DNA of 64,000 nucleotides from Lachnoclostridium sp. An138. GTDB taxonomy: Bacteria; Bacillota; Clostridia; Lachnospirales; Lachnospiraceae. The stretch lies in assembly GCF_002160765.1 (NCBI RefSeq), contig NZ_NFLF01000002.1, positions 62,001-126,000 on the forward strand, given 5' to 3'. The notes beneath the pieces are model-generated. The model was not told the DNA's origin. It made no database searches and saw only the letters and a list, made by a program, of their open reading frames with translations. This document shows, piece after piece, positions 43,186-50,710 of the stretch (the stretch's first letter is position 1; the number at the start of each line of letters is the position of its first letter). The position numbers and the translations under genes are program-made.

Positions 43186-44640
43186 TTAACCCTGCGCGCA
43201 TTCTGCGGCTCCGCACTCTGCGCAGGCTTCCCCTGCTCCTTCCTGCAGGCCTTCCGTCTCCGTCCGCATATCTTCCGCTTCTGTCTGCAGTCCTGCGGTG
43301 GCTGCCTTGATCATGATGGCGCACTCTACACGCTTTTTCTGCAGCTCGCAGCCGATATCGTAGGCATCGTTGATGGAGCCGTGGAAATTGTAGGAGTTGG
43401 CCGCGCAGCCGCCGCTGCAGTAGAACTTGGCAAAGCACTTCTGACATTTTTCCTTCGCGTACACATTGCAGCACTTAAATTCATCCCGCAGCTCTGTATT
43501 GGTCACGCCGTCAAAGACATTTCCCATCAGGAACTTCTCATTTCCCACAAACTGGTGGCAGGGATAGAGATCTCCCCAGGGCGTCACAGCCAGATACTCC
43601 GTGCCTGAACCACAGCCTGAAAGCCTCTTGTAGACGCAGGGGCCTCCGGTCAGGTCAATCATGAAATGGAAGAAATTAAAATCATTTTCCTTTCCATGTC
43701 GGCGCACCATCTCCGCCGCCAGCTTGTCGTACTGCTCGCAGAGCGCCGGAATGTCCTCTTCCCGGATGGCATAGGGCTCTTCCGGAGCCGCCACCACCGG
43801 CTCCACGGAGATCTGCTTGAAGCCCAGATCCGCCAGATGCAGCACGTCCTCGGAAAAATCCAGGTTGTTGCGGGTAAAGGTTCCGCGCACGTAGTAATTG
43901 TTCTGATTCCGGCTTTCAGCCAGCTTCTGGAACTTCGGCACGATCAGATCGTAGCTGCCGTGTCCGTTCCGGAAAGGACGCATCTTGTCGTTGACCTCTT
44001 TGCGTCCGTCAATGCTTAAGACCACGTTGCTCATTTCCCGGTTTACAAATTCCTGAACCTCATCATTCAGAAGAATGCCGTTGGTGGTCAGGGTAAAGCG
44101 GAATTTCTTGTCGTGAAGCTTCTCCTGCTCCCGGCCGTAGGCTACCAGATCTTTTACTACCTGCCAGTTCATCAGCGGCTCGCCGCCGAAGAAATCCACC
44201 TCCAGATTTCTTCGATTTCCGGAGTTTGCAATCAGAAAATCCAGAGCCTGTTTTCCCACCTCATAGCTCATCAGAGCCCTGCGGCCATGGTACTCTCCTT
44301 CCTCAGCAAAACAATAGCGGCAGGCCAGGTTGCAATCGTGGGCGATGTGCAGGCAGAGCGCCTTTACCACTGTAGAACGCTTTTTAAAATCAATCACCTG
44401 ATCCTTATAGGTATCCTCTGTAAACAGGGTCCCCTGAGCCTTCAGCTCCTCCACGTCATCCAGCACTTCCCGGATCTCTTCCTCTGTCCAGCGGCCTTTC
44501 AGCTGTTCCACAATCTCTTCCCGGGCGCGGCTCTCATAAAGGCCGATCACCTCATAAGCCAGCTCATCCACCACATGGACCGCTCCGCTGTTCACATCCA
44601 GTACAATGTAATAACCGTTGTTATAATAACGATGTATCAT
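43186..44640 (-). CDS. scfB: SCIFF peptide maturase (radical SAM/SPASM thioether-forming enzyme)
   Basis: A 484-residue radical SAM enzyme that cross-links cysteines of the SCIFF peptide to other residues by thioether bonds. The N-terminal RiPP-recognition-like part (IHRYYNNGYYIVLDVNSGAVHVVD) precedes the cluster motif CNLACRYC at 103-110. Next come DFFGGEPLMNW and a SPASM domain with many cysteines (CGSGTEYLAVTPWGDLYPC, KCCNVYAKEKCQKCFAKFYCSGGC). The last 35 residues form a Glu/Ala-rich tail with two TExxxLQ-like repeats and three cysteines, beyond the usual family end. The start has AAGGAG; the frame's upstream extension has no similarity. Its substrate is encoded just upstream. Confidence 0.95.
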   Translation of the reverse strand: MIHRYYNNGYYIVLDVNSGAVHVVDELAYEVIGLYESRAREEIVEQLKGRWTEEEIREVLDDVEELKAQGTLFTEDTYKDQVIDFKKRSTVVKALCLHIAHDCNLACRYCFAEEGEYHGRRALMSYEVGKQALDFLIANSGNRRNLEVDFFGGEPLMNWQVVKDLVAYGREQEKLHDKKFRFTLTTNGILLNDEVQEFVNREMSNVVLSIDGRKEVNDKMRPFRNGHGSYDLIVPKFQKLAESRNQNNYYVRGTFTRNNLDFSEDVLHLADLGFKQISVEPVVAAPEEPYAIREEDIPALCEQYDKLAAEMVRRHGKENDFNFFHFMIDLTGGPCVYKRLSGCGSGTEYLAVTPWGDLYPCHQFVGNEKFLMGNVFDGVTNTELRDEFKCCNVYAKEKCQKCFAKFYCSGGCAANSYNFHGSINDAYDIGCELQKKRVECAIMIKAATAGLQTEAEDMRTETEGLQEGAGEACAECGAAECAQG

Positions 44641-44752
44641 TTTTTTACTCCTTATGTAAAATATTTCCAAAATATCTTTTTCTCTTCCGTTGTCTGAAAC
44701 TTTTCTGCTTTCACTCTCCGGACACGCTCTGGGGCGCGGAAGCGCCACACCA

Positions 44753-44807
44753 GAACAAGGATGCCTCAAAAGCCCTGTAATCATGAGCTTTTGAGACATC
44801 CTTGTTC
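44753..44807. promoter_or_regulatory. Long hairpin between scfA and scfB
   Basis: Arms of 21 bases with one mismatch (for example AAGGATGTCTCAAAAGC and its partner) enclose a 13-base loop. It lies 23 bases after the scfA stop on the minus strand. The following sequence has only a weak T content (CTTGTTCT), so it is better seen as a processing or attenuation signal that lets the short peptide be made in excess over the maturase. Confidence 0.7.
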
Positions 44808-44830
44808 TTCACGCTTCTATCTTCGGATTC

Positions 44831-44977
44831 TTATTTGTTGTGCTGCTCACACGTCTGATTGCCTACGGTGCAGGATGTCTTGCAGGCAGACTGGCAGGAC
44901 GTCTGGCACTCTCCGCAGCCGCCCTTCTTTACGGTATTCTGCAGAATCTGTGTATTCAGTGTCTGAATATGCTTCAT
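44831..44977 (-). CDS. scfA: SCIFF ribosomal peptide precursor (six cysteines in forty-five)
   Basis: A 48-residue precursor peptide. The leader MKHIQTLNTQILQNTVKKGG is followed by a core with cysteines at 21, 24, 28, 32, 36 and 43, six in all, and ends NQTCEQHNK. This is the widely conserved clostridial SCIFF peptide, a RiPP matured by the adjacent radical SAM enzyme. Its biological role is not established. The ATG has AGGAGG upstream; the frame runs further upstream without similarity. It is short of many gene-finder length limits. Confidence 0.95.
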   Translation of the reverse strand: MKHIQTLNTQILQNTVKKGGCGECQTSCQSACKTSCTVGNQTCEQHNK

Positions 44978-45093
44978 AATAACTTCCCTCCTGTCTCTTA
45001 TCTTACGGAACGTCTCATAAGGGACGTCCCTGACTTCAGCCTGGAAAAGGCGGAAACGCATACTTCTCCTGCGGCCGAACGTATCTTTTATCA

Positions 45094-45122
45094 AGTATAT
45101 CATATCCCCGGAAGATTTAAAA
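45094..45122 (-). promoter_or_regulatory. Probable promoter of scfA
   Basis: TATACT at 45094-45099 on the minus strand, with TG three bases before it and an A/T-rich TTTTAA 17 bases upstream as a weak -35. It lies 117 bases before the scfA start. Confidence 0.55.
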
Positions 45123-45236
45123 GTATTTTTTTACATGCCTGTTCATATATTATACCAGTTTCAGCAAACGTTCAGCCCTGCCGGATATTTCCCCGCGGCT
45201 GAACTGTGAATCATTCAAATCCGGGGAGGAATCGTT

Positions 45237-45611
45237 ATGGAAAAAGGGAAAGCCTGCCAGGACGCTGCAGTCCGGCTGATCAAATCTCTTCTTGCCGCTT
45301 ATATCGTTACAGGGCTTCTGCTTCTTCTGCTTGCTCTTCTGCTGTATAAGCTGCAGCTGTCAGAATCCGTCGTAAACATTGGCATCATTGCCATCTACGT
45401 CGCCGCCTGCTTTCTCGGTGGTTTTCTGGAAGGGAAAATGATGAAAACCCGGAAATTTCTCTGGGGAGGCGCCTTTGGCCTTCTCTATTTCGCAGTTCTG
45501 GCCATCATCTCTCTGGCTGTAGGCCAGGGCTTTTCCGGCAGCTCCTCTCACTTTGTGACGACGCTGATCCTCTGTATGGCAGGGGGAACTCTGGGCGGGA
45601 TGGTATCGTAG
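45237..45611 (+). CDS. TIGR04086-type small membrane protein
   Basis: A 124-residue protein with four hydrophobic helices (about residues 15-37, 43-63, 72-93 and 102-122), resembling the TIGR04086/YrzE family found beside secretion and tRNA modification genes in Firmicutes. LGGFLEGKMMKTRKFLWGGAFGLLYF between helices 2 and 3 is the recognisable part. Function is unknown. It has GGGGAGG before the start. It is one of the few plus-strand genes here and is convergent with the DUF1540 gene, which ends 4 bases after it. Confidence 0.8.
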   Translation: MEKGKACQDAAVRLIKSLLAAYIVTGLLLLLLALLLYKLQLSESVVNIGIIAIYVAACFLGGFLEGKMMKTRKFLWGGAFGLLYFAVLAIISLAVGQGFSGSSSHFVTTLILCMAGGTLGGMVS

Positions 45612-45614
45612 CTT

Positions 45615-45935
45615 CTATTCGCACTTGCAGCGGAATGTGGCGCACTCTGTCTCCCGGCAGTCACAGGCCGCTCCTCCTGCCACACTGATGTGCTTTGCCT
45701 GGCAGTGGCAGTTCTCATTAAAGGTGCATTCCACAGCCTGGCAGATCACATCTGTATTTTTTGTAGGAATATCTACAGAGCTTCTCACCCCATCTGCGGT
45801 GCGCTCCCGAAAGCTGATGCAGCAGGTATCTCTGGAGTGTCTGGCGTGGTCGCCTGTCACCTCGATATTATCCTTACAGCAGCAGCGCTCCTTATTGTAC
45901 AGGCAGCTTGTTACGGTGCAGTCCAATCTTGTCAT
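45615..45935 (-). CDS. DUF1540 cysteine-rich protein, two repeats
   Basis: A 106-residue protein with 15 cysteines arranged as two DUF1540 units. The first is LDCTVTSCLYNKERCCCKDNIEVTG ending in DTCCISF. The second is CQAVECTFNENCHCQAKHISVAG ending in CRETECATFRC. The spacing suggests metal binding. Proteins of this kind are common in spore-forming Clostridia, but the function is not known. GGAGG lies ten bases before the ATG. It stands alone between convergent and divergent neighbours. Confidence 0.85.
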   Translation of the reverse strand: MTRLDCTVTSCLYNKERCCCKDNIEVTGDHARHSRDTCCISFRERTADGVRSSVDIPTKNTDVICQAVECTFNENCHCQAKHISVAGGAACDCRETECATFRCKCE

Positions 45936-45991
45936 TTCAAATTTACCTCCAACTTATCATGTTGGATCTATTATGTGTAATTTGAAGTGAC

Positions 45992-47533
45992 TTATGCACG
46001 CGCCACGCCTTTCTGAACAAGCCACGCACGTACCCGCGCGGAAAGCTCCGACAGTCCCACAGCCGCCATAGGCAGCATCATGACAAAATAAGGCAGAATA
46101 TAGCGTCCTTTCGCCTCCCAGAGCATATGAAACAGGAAGCCGCCGATGATGGTGATCAGAAGCGCATGGTCTTCCAGTCCTTTCTTTTTCCAGAAGCCAA
46201 ACAGGAGCCAGCAGAATACGCCGATAAAAATCAGACTCTGATACTGGTTCATAAACCAGGTCATGAGCGTATGGAGTTTTCCGTCAAACATGCTGTTCGC
46301 CACCGGCCCTCTGGCCGAACCGTTGATATGGGTCATGGCAAAGCACTCATAGGTGGGATCGTTCCACTGGCTGGTGAACTTTTCCACATAAAACCAGAAC
46401 GCATATCCGGGATTTTCCACAAAACCATCTACGGAATCCCCAATGTCCCGGATAGCCATGGCCGTGGACGCCTCTGAATCAAAATCCGATTCTCCCCAGT
46501 AATTGTGCAGAATATAGCCGTTGGACCAGCCCGGTGCGCCTTCTCCCTTCTGCATTCCCATCGCCACATAGAGAATCATGGGGGCTCCGTCATTGATCTC
46601 CACGCCGGAACGCTGCTCGTACACCGTCCGCAGGCAGAAACGGCCTCCCAGGAACACTGCCACAAGAAGAACCGAAGCCAGCACCGGTCGAAGCTTCTTC
46701 TCTCCCAGAGCAGTCACAAGCAGGACCAGCACAAAGGCAATCAGAAGAATCAGGCTGTTATTGCGGACAAGGCAGGCCAGCGCACAGGCAATGCAGCAGC
46801 CGATCAGCCACCAGACGCCGCCCTTTTTCCGGTATTCCAGGAACATCCAGACTGCCGCCAGGCAAAAGGTAAGAGCCGGAATCTCTCCGTACACAAAGGT
46901 CACATAAAAGAACAGCGGAAAGCAGGCCGCCGCCAGAAACAGATAGTAGATCCAGGCACGCCTGTCCGCAGTCAGGAGCCTGGTAATCCGGTAGCCGCTG
47001 TACACACAGACTGCCGCACCCACGCAGTTCAACAGTTGAAATGCCATATGGTTTCCATTGCCGAAAATGGCAAAAACCAGTTCAATCAAAGCGGTAAGCC
47101 CCAGCTGATGGGGATGGATGTACAGATACCGCTCATAGGAATCCATCGTCAGCATGGAATAATCGCCCGTGCGAAAGCCCTCTGCCGCCGTACACACAGA
47201 CGCCTGATCTCCCACCGGAATACATTTTGCCGCAAAGACCCACCAGACTGTAAATGCCAGAACATACACCAGCACTGCGCCAAGCAGAATCTGAATCCGC
47301 CTTTCCTGGCCTTCCTCCTTTTTCAGGATCCATCCGGATATCCCATACATGGCCCAGACGGCCAGCGCGCAGATCACAAGCACCAGAGGCAGAATGTCTC
47401 CCATCTGATAAGGAATCTCCTCATACGTGGTTTTAAAGTATACCGTAGTGAACAGGCTGAAGCCCGTCAGAGCTCCAAACAGTAACAGGCCAAGGACAGA
47501 CACCGTCCTGTCAGCCGCTTTCAGAAGCTTCAT
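45992..47533 (-). CDS. Polytopic GT-C-like glycosyltransferase family protein, copy C
   Basis: A 513-residue membrane protein with about eleven to twelve hydrophobic helices, related in layout to glycosyltransferase family 39/GT-C enzymes that use polyprenyl-phosphate sugars. After the third helix an extracellular loop has PVGDQASVCTAAEGFRTGDYSML, whose aspartate is shared with the two paralogues. YPHQLGLTALIELVF-like and VYSGYRITRLL follow. A late loop has EKFTSQWNDPTYECF. The start at 47533 has GGAGG; upstream extensions overlap copy B. Sugar donor and acceptor are unknown. Confidence 0.8.
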   Translation of the reverse strand: MKLLKAADRTVSVLGLLLFGALTGFSLFTTVYFKTTYEEIPYQMGDILPLVLVICALAVWAMYGISGWILKKEEGQERRIQILLGAVLVYVLAFTVWWVFAAKCIPVGDQASVCTAAEGFRTGDYSMLTMDSYERYLYIHPHQLGLTALIELVFAIFGNGNHMAFQLLNCVGAAVCVYSGYRITRLLTADRRAWIYYLFLAAACFPLFFYVTFVYGEIPALTFCLAAVWMFLEYRKKGGVWWLIGCCIACALACLVRNNSLILLIAFVLVLLVTALGEKKLRPVLASVLLVAVFLGGRFCLRTVYEQRSGVEINDGAPMILYVAMGMQKGEGAPGWSNGYILHNYWGESDFDSEASTAMAIRDIGDSVDGFVENPGYAFWFYVEKFTSQWNDPTYECFAMTHINGSARGPVANSMFDGKLHTLMTWFMNQYQSLIFIGVFCWLLFGFWKKKGLEDHALLITIIGGFLFHMLWEAKGRYILPYFVMMLPMAAVGLSELSARVRAWLVQKGVARA

Positions 47534-49076
47534 CTTTCGTCCTCCGTTTCCCGAGACAGCCGGAAAGCAGGCCAAGCCCTTCCGCCGCCAAGGGGATCAT
47601 CATGATAAAGTAGGGAAATACATATCTGGATTTTGCTTCCCAGAGCTCGTGAAACAGCACTCCGCCGATCACCGCGATCAGAAGCACGTACCATTCCAGA
47701 TCCACTTTCTTCTTTTTCCTCTTTGTGTAAATCAGCAGGAACAGTACCAGTGAATAAATCAAAAGCTGGTAGGAATCCATCATTTTTTGCAGAATCCGGT
47801 TCGGCAGTCCTGTATACAGGCTCTCTCCAAAGGCGCTTCTCTCATTGTCCGTGGCATAGGTCATGATAAAGCAGCCGTATGTGGGTTCCGTCCACTGGCT
47901 TGTGAATTTCCGGAAATAGAAATCCAGCGCGTATGCCGGGTCTCCCAGAAATTCTTTCGCTCTGTTCTTTACCTCCGCAAGCCCCAGGTCACCTGCAGTC
48001 CTGGAATTGTAGCTGCACATATCCTGGTACACATAGATGGAGTAGCCGTTATACCATCCGGCTTCCTTATCTCCCTCCTGCATACCCATGGCAATCCAGA
48101 GAATCGACGGCATACCATCGTTGACAGGAATCCCGGATTTCCGCTCATAATACTGCTTCAATACCGTCCCGCTTCCCAGACAGCAGACCAGAAGAACTGC
48201 CGCGCAGCAGAAATACTGCCAGCGCCGGCAGGCAGTTCCTTTCACGGCAAGTACACAGAGAACAGCTATCATCACAATCAGACTGTTATTGCGCAGCACC
48301 ACAGCCACAGACAAAGACAGTACCATCAGGACCGCCCCGCTTACCTTCTTCCTACGCATATAGCGCAGGAACTGCCAGAGCGCTGTCATGCACAGAGCAA
48401 GGGAAGGTATGTCATTGTAGACATAGACATTGTAAATAATAAGCGGAAAACAGCACGCCATGAAAAGCAGATAGGCAGCAGCTGCCTGCCGTTTTTCAGA
48501 CAGAAGGCGGGTAATCCGGTATCCCGCATACACGCAGAGCACAGAGCACAACACATTGACAACCTGAAGAGCCTGATAATTTTCTGCTCCGAAGATGCCG
48601 AGCACGACAGATTCCCAGGCCGTAAGCCCCAGCTGAAACGGATAATAGTACAGATACTTTCCATATTCCAGACGCCCGTAGTTGCCTTCCAGAAATCTCT
48701 GGGCGCTGGTGTAGGTCATATACTGATCAGAAACCGGAGTGCTTTTGGACCACCAGATCCACAGAATCCCCGCCGCCAGAATCCAGAGCAGCACCACAGA
48801 CAAAAGCAGTCTGAGGTTTCTTTCCGCCTTCTCTTCCTTTCGCGTCAGAAAACATCCGAGCCACAGCGCCAAAACCGCCAGAATCACCGCGCCCAGCAGC
48901 GTAACCAGGAAAAAATCTATCTGATTGTAAGGAATCTCCGGATCACAGCCTGCCGGAAAAAATCTTGTAAAAATCAGGCTTGTCACGCACAGCAGCGCAA
49001 AAATGATGATGCCAAGCACATGTACCATGCCGGCTGCCATGCCTTCCAGCCTCTGCATTTGAAATTCTTTTCTCAT
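47511..49076 (-). CDS. Polytopic GT-C-like glycosyltransferase family protein, copy B
   Basis: A 521-residue paralogue of the flanking genes with the same helix layout. The loop after helix 3 reads TPVSDQYMTYTSAQRFLEGNYG. YPFQLGLTAWESVVLGIFG, VYAGYRITRLLSEK and RKFTSQWTEPTYGCFI align with copies A and C. A basic patch (TKRKKKK) sits between late helices, on the side that should face the cytoplasm. It starts in the stop of copy A (ATGA overlap) and overlaps copy C by 23 bases, so the three are co-translated. Confidence 0.8.
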   Translation of the reverse strand: MRKEFQMQRLEGMAAGMVHVLGIIIFALLCVTSLIFTRFFPAGCDPEIPYNQIDFFLVTLLGAVILAVLALWLGCFLTRKEEKAERNLRLLLSVVLLWILAAGILWIWWSKSTPVSDQYMTYTSAQRFLEGNYGRLEYGKYLYYYPFQLGLTAWESVVLGIFGAENYQALQVVNVLCSVLCVYAGYRITRLLSEKRQAAAAYLLFMACCFPLIIYNVYVYNDIPSLALCMTALWQFLRYMRRKKVSGAVLMVLSLSVAVVLRNNSLIVMIAVLCVLAVKGTACRRWQYFCCAAVLLVCCLGSGTVLKQYYERKSGIPVNDGMPSILWIAMGMQEGDKEAGWYNGYSIYVYQDMCSYNSRTAGDLGLAEVKNRAKEFLGDPAYALDFYFRKFTSQWTEPTYGCFIMTYATDNERSAFGESLYTGLPNRILQKMMDSYQLLIYSLVLFLLIYTKRKKKKVDLEWYVLLIAVIGGVLFHELWEAKSRYVFPYFIMMIPLAAEGLGLLSGCLGKRRTKDEASESG

Positions 49077-50584
49077 TGCGCCTTCTTACTCCTGTTCCAC
49101 AGCCGTACCAGCCATGTAATTATTTCCTCAAGCCCGGCTGCTGCCGCAGGAAGCAGGAGCGCGAAATAGAACAGTCCGTACCTTCCCTTGACCTCCCAGG
49201 CCATGTGAAATAGAAATCCTCCCAGAAGAATCAGCAGAGGCAGACACTCCTCTACTCTTTTCTGCTTTTTGAAGCGGAGCAGGGCAAAGCCTGCCGCTCC
49301 CAGAAACACCAGGGAATGATAGCCGTTCATCCAGAATTCCAGCAGCGGAGTGTCCTGGCTTCCGGAAGAAACCTGGCAGCCATAGCCTGCGTCATTCCAC
49401 TGGCTCACAAATTTACGGGCGAAGAAGACTGCCGCAGCCTTCGGACTTTCCGCAAAGCCCTGAATCGATACAGCAATGGCCGCATCTCCCAGTTCTTTCG
49501 CTGTCTCCGGATTATAGCCTGCCTGCTCCTTGTAAACCCGAACCGGAAATTCATTCCACCAGCCGGAGGTCATGCCTTCTCCCTGAAGTCCCATTGCCAC
49601 CCAGAGGTTTTTCGGCATTCCCTGATCCAGGGGCCAGCCGCTCCGATATTCATAAAGCCGCGTCATCAATGGCTGTGCCGCCAGCAAAACCAGTACCAGC
49701 GGAATCACACAGGCTGCAAGCTTCTTTCTCCGCTCTGCCACTGCCTTGCAGAGCATCACTCCTCCGGCAGCCACCGCAGCAATGAGAGAATTATTCTTCA
49801 TATACACGGCGAAAACCATCGCCAGCAGAAACAAAATAAACTGCCAGAGCTTCTTCTCCCGGAACCAGAGCAGGAGCATCCAGACGGCAAAGGATACCGC
49901 TGCCACCGCCAGCACTTCCCCATAGATCACATTTGTATAGATCAGTAAGGGAACACAGCCTGCGCTCAGCAGAAGAAAATTCACCTTTACCGTATCCTTC
50001 TCATAAAGCAGACCGGTAATCTGATACCCGCTGTACACAAACACCAGCACTCCCAGCGTATTCAGCAGCCGGAATGCCAGCAGATTCTCATAGCCGAATA
50101 TCCGGTATACCAGTTCCAGAAGCAGGGCCTGACCCGCCTGGTGCGGGTAGGTATAGAGATAATCCATGCCGCTCTCAGAAATGTCCCCTGTGGCAAAGCC
50201 TCCTGCAATCACATGAACATACAGCGGATCTGCCCGGAGCGCGCTCTGGGCCAGAAGATTCCATGCAGTGCAGAACACAGCGCAATGCAGCAGCACGGCT
50301 CCCAGCAGCAGATTCAGGTTCCGCTTCCGGTTCTGCTCATATTTCAGAAGCAGTCTTCCCGCAAAGAAAAGAAACGCAAGTCCAACAGTCACAAACAACA
50401 GAATCAGCGGCACCGGGTCCGTTACCTGAGAGGGTGCCTCCAGATCGTTGCTTTCATAAACCGTCGTAAAAATCAGGCTGTACAGGAACAGAAACGCCGA
50501 CGGCACACCCGCGCCAATCAAAATCAGCTTTCCGGCCAGCGGCTCCAGTTTCCTTGTCAGCTTATCCCATCCCGTAACTGCCAT
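49073..50584 (-). CDS. Polytopic GT-C-like glycosyltransferase family protein, copy A
   Basis: A 503-residue paralogue, first of three. The loop after helix 3 has LRADPLYVHVIAGGFATGD, then YPHQAGQALLLELVYRIFG, VYSGYQITGLLYEK and RKFVSQWNDAGYGCQV. It is more diverged than copies B and C are from each other. The ATG at 50584 was chosen because AGAGGA precedes it; an ATG at 50599 has no room for a binding site. It lies 126 bases after purL, in a gap with GC-rich hairpins but no clear terminator. Confidence 0.78.
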   Translation of the reverse strand: MAVTGWDKLTRKLEPLAGKLILIGAGVPSAFLFLYSLIFTTVYESNDLEAPSQVTDPVPLILLFVTVGLAFLFFAGRLLLKYEQNRKRNLNLLLGAVLLHCAVFCTAWNLLAQSALRADPLYVHVIAGGFATGDISESGMDYLYTYPHQAGQALLLELVYRIFGYENLLAFRLLNTLGVLVFVYSGYQITGLLYEKDTVKVNFLLLSAGCVPLLIYTNVIYGEVLAVAAVSFAVWMLLLWFREKKLWQFILFLLAMVFAVYMKNNSLIAAVAAGGVMLCKAVAERRKKLAACVIPLVLVLLAAQPLMTRLYEYRSGWPLDQGMPKNLWVAMGLQGEGMTSGWWNEFPVRVYKEQAGYNPETAKELGDAAIAVSIQGFAESPKAAAVFFARKFVSQWNDAGYGCQVSSGSQDTPLLEFWMNGYHSLVFLGAAGFALLRFKKQKRVEECLPLLILLGGFLFHMAWEVKGRYGLFYFALLLPAAAAGLEEIITWLVRLWNRSKKAQ

Positions 50585-50710
50585 TGAAATCCTCTTCATC
50601 CTATCCAGACTTTTTCAGCCAAAACTGGCTTTCCCCGTTACGCACTCAGGGCGGAAGGCCTGTTGTCCAGACCCCGCCCTGCGGAATGTTCCGTCGCCGG
50701 AACTCATTTT

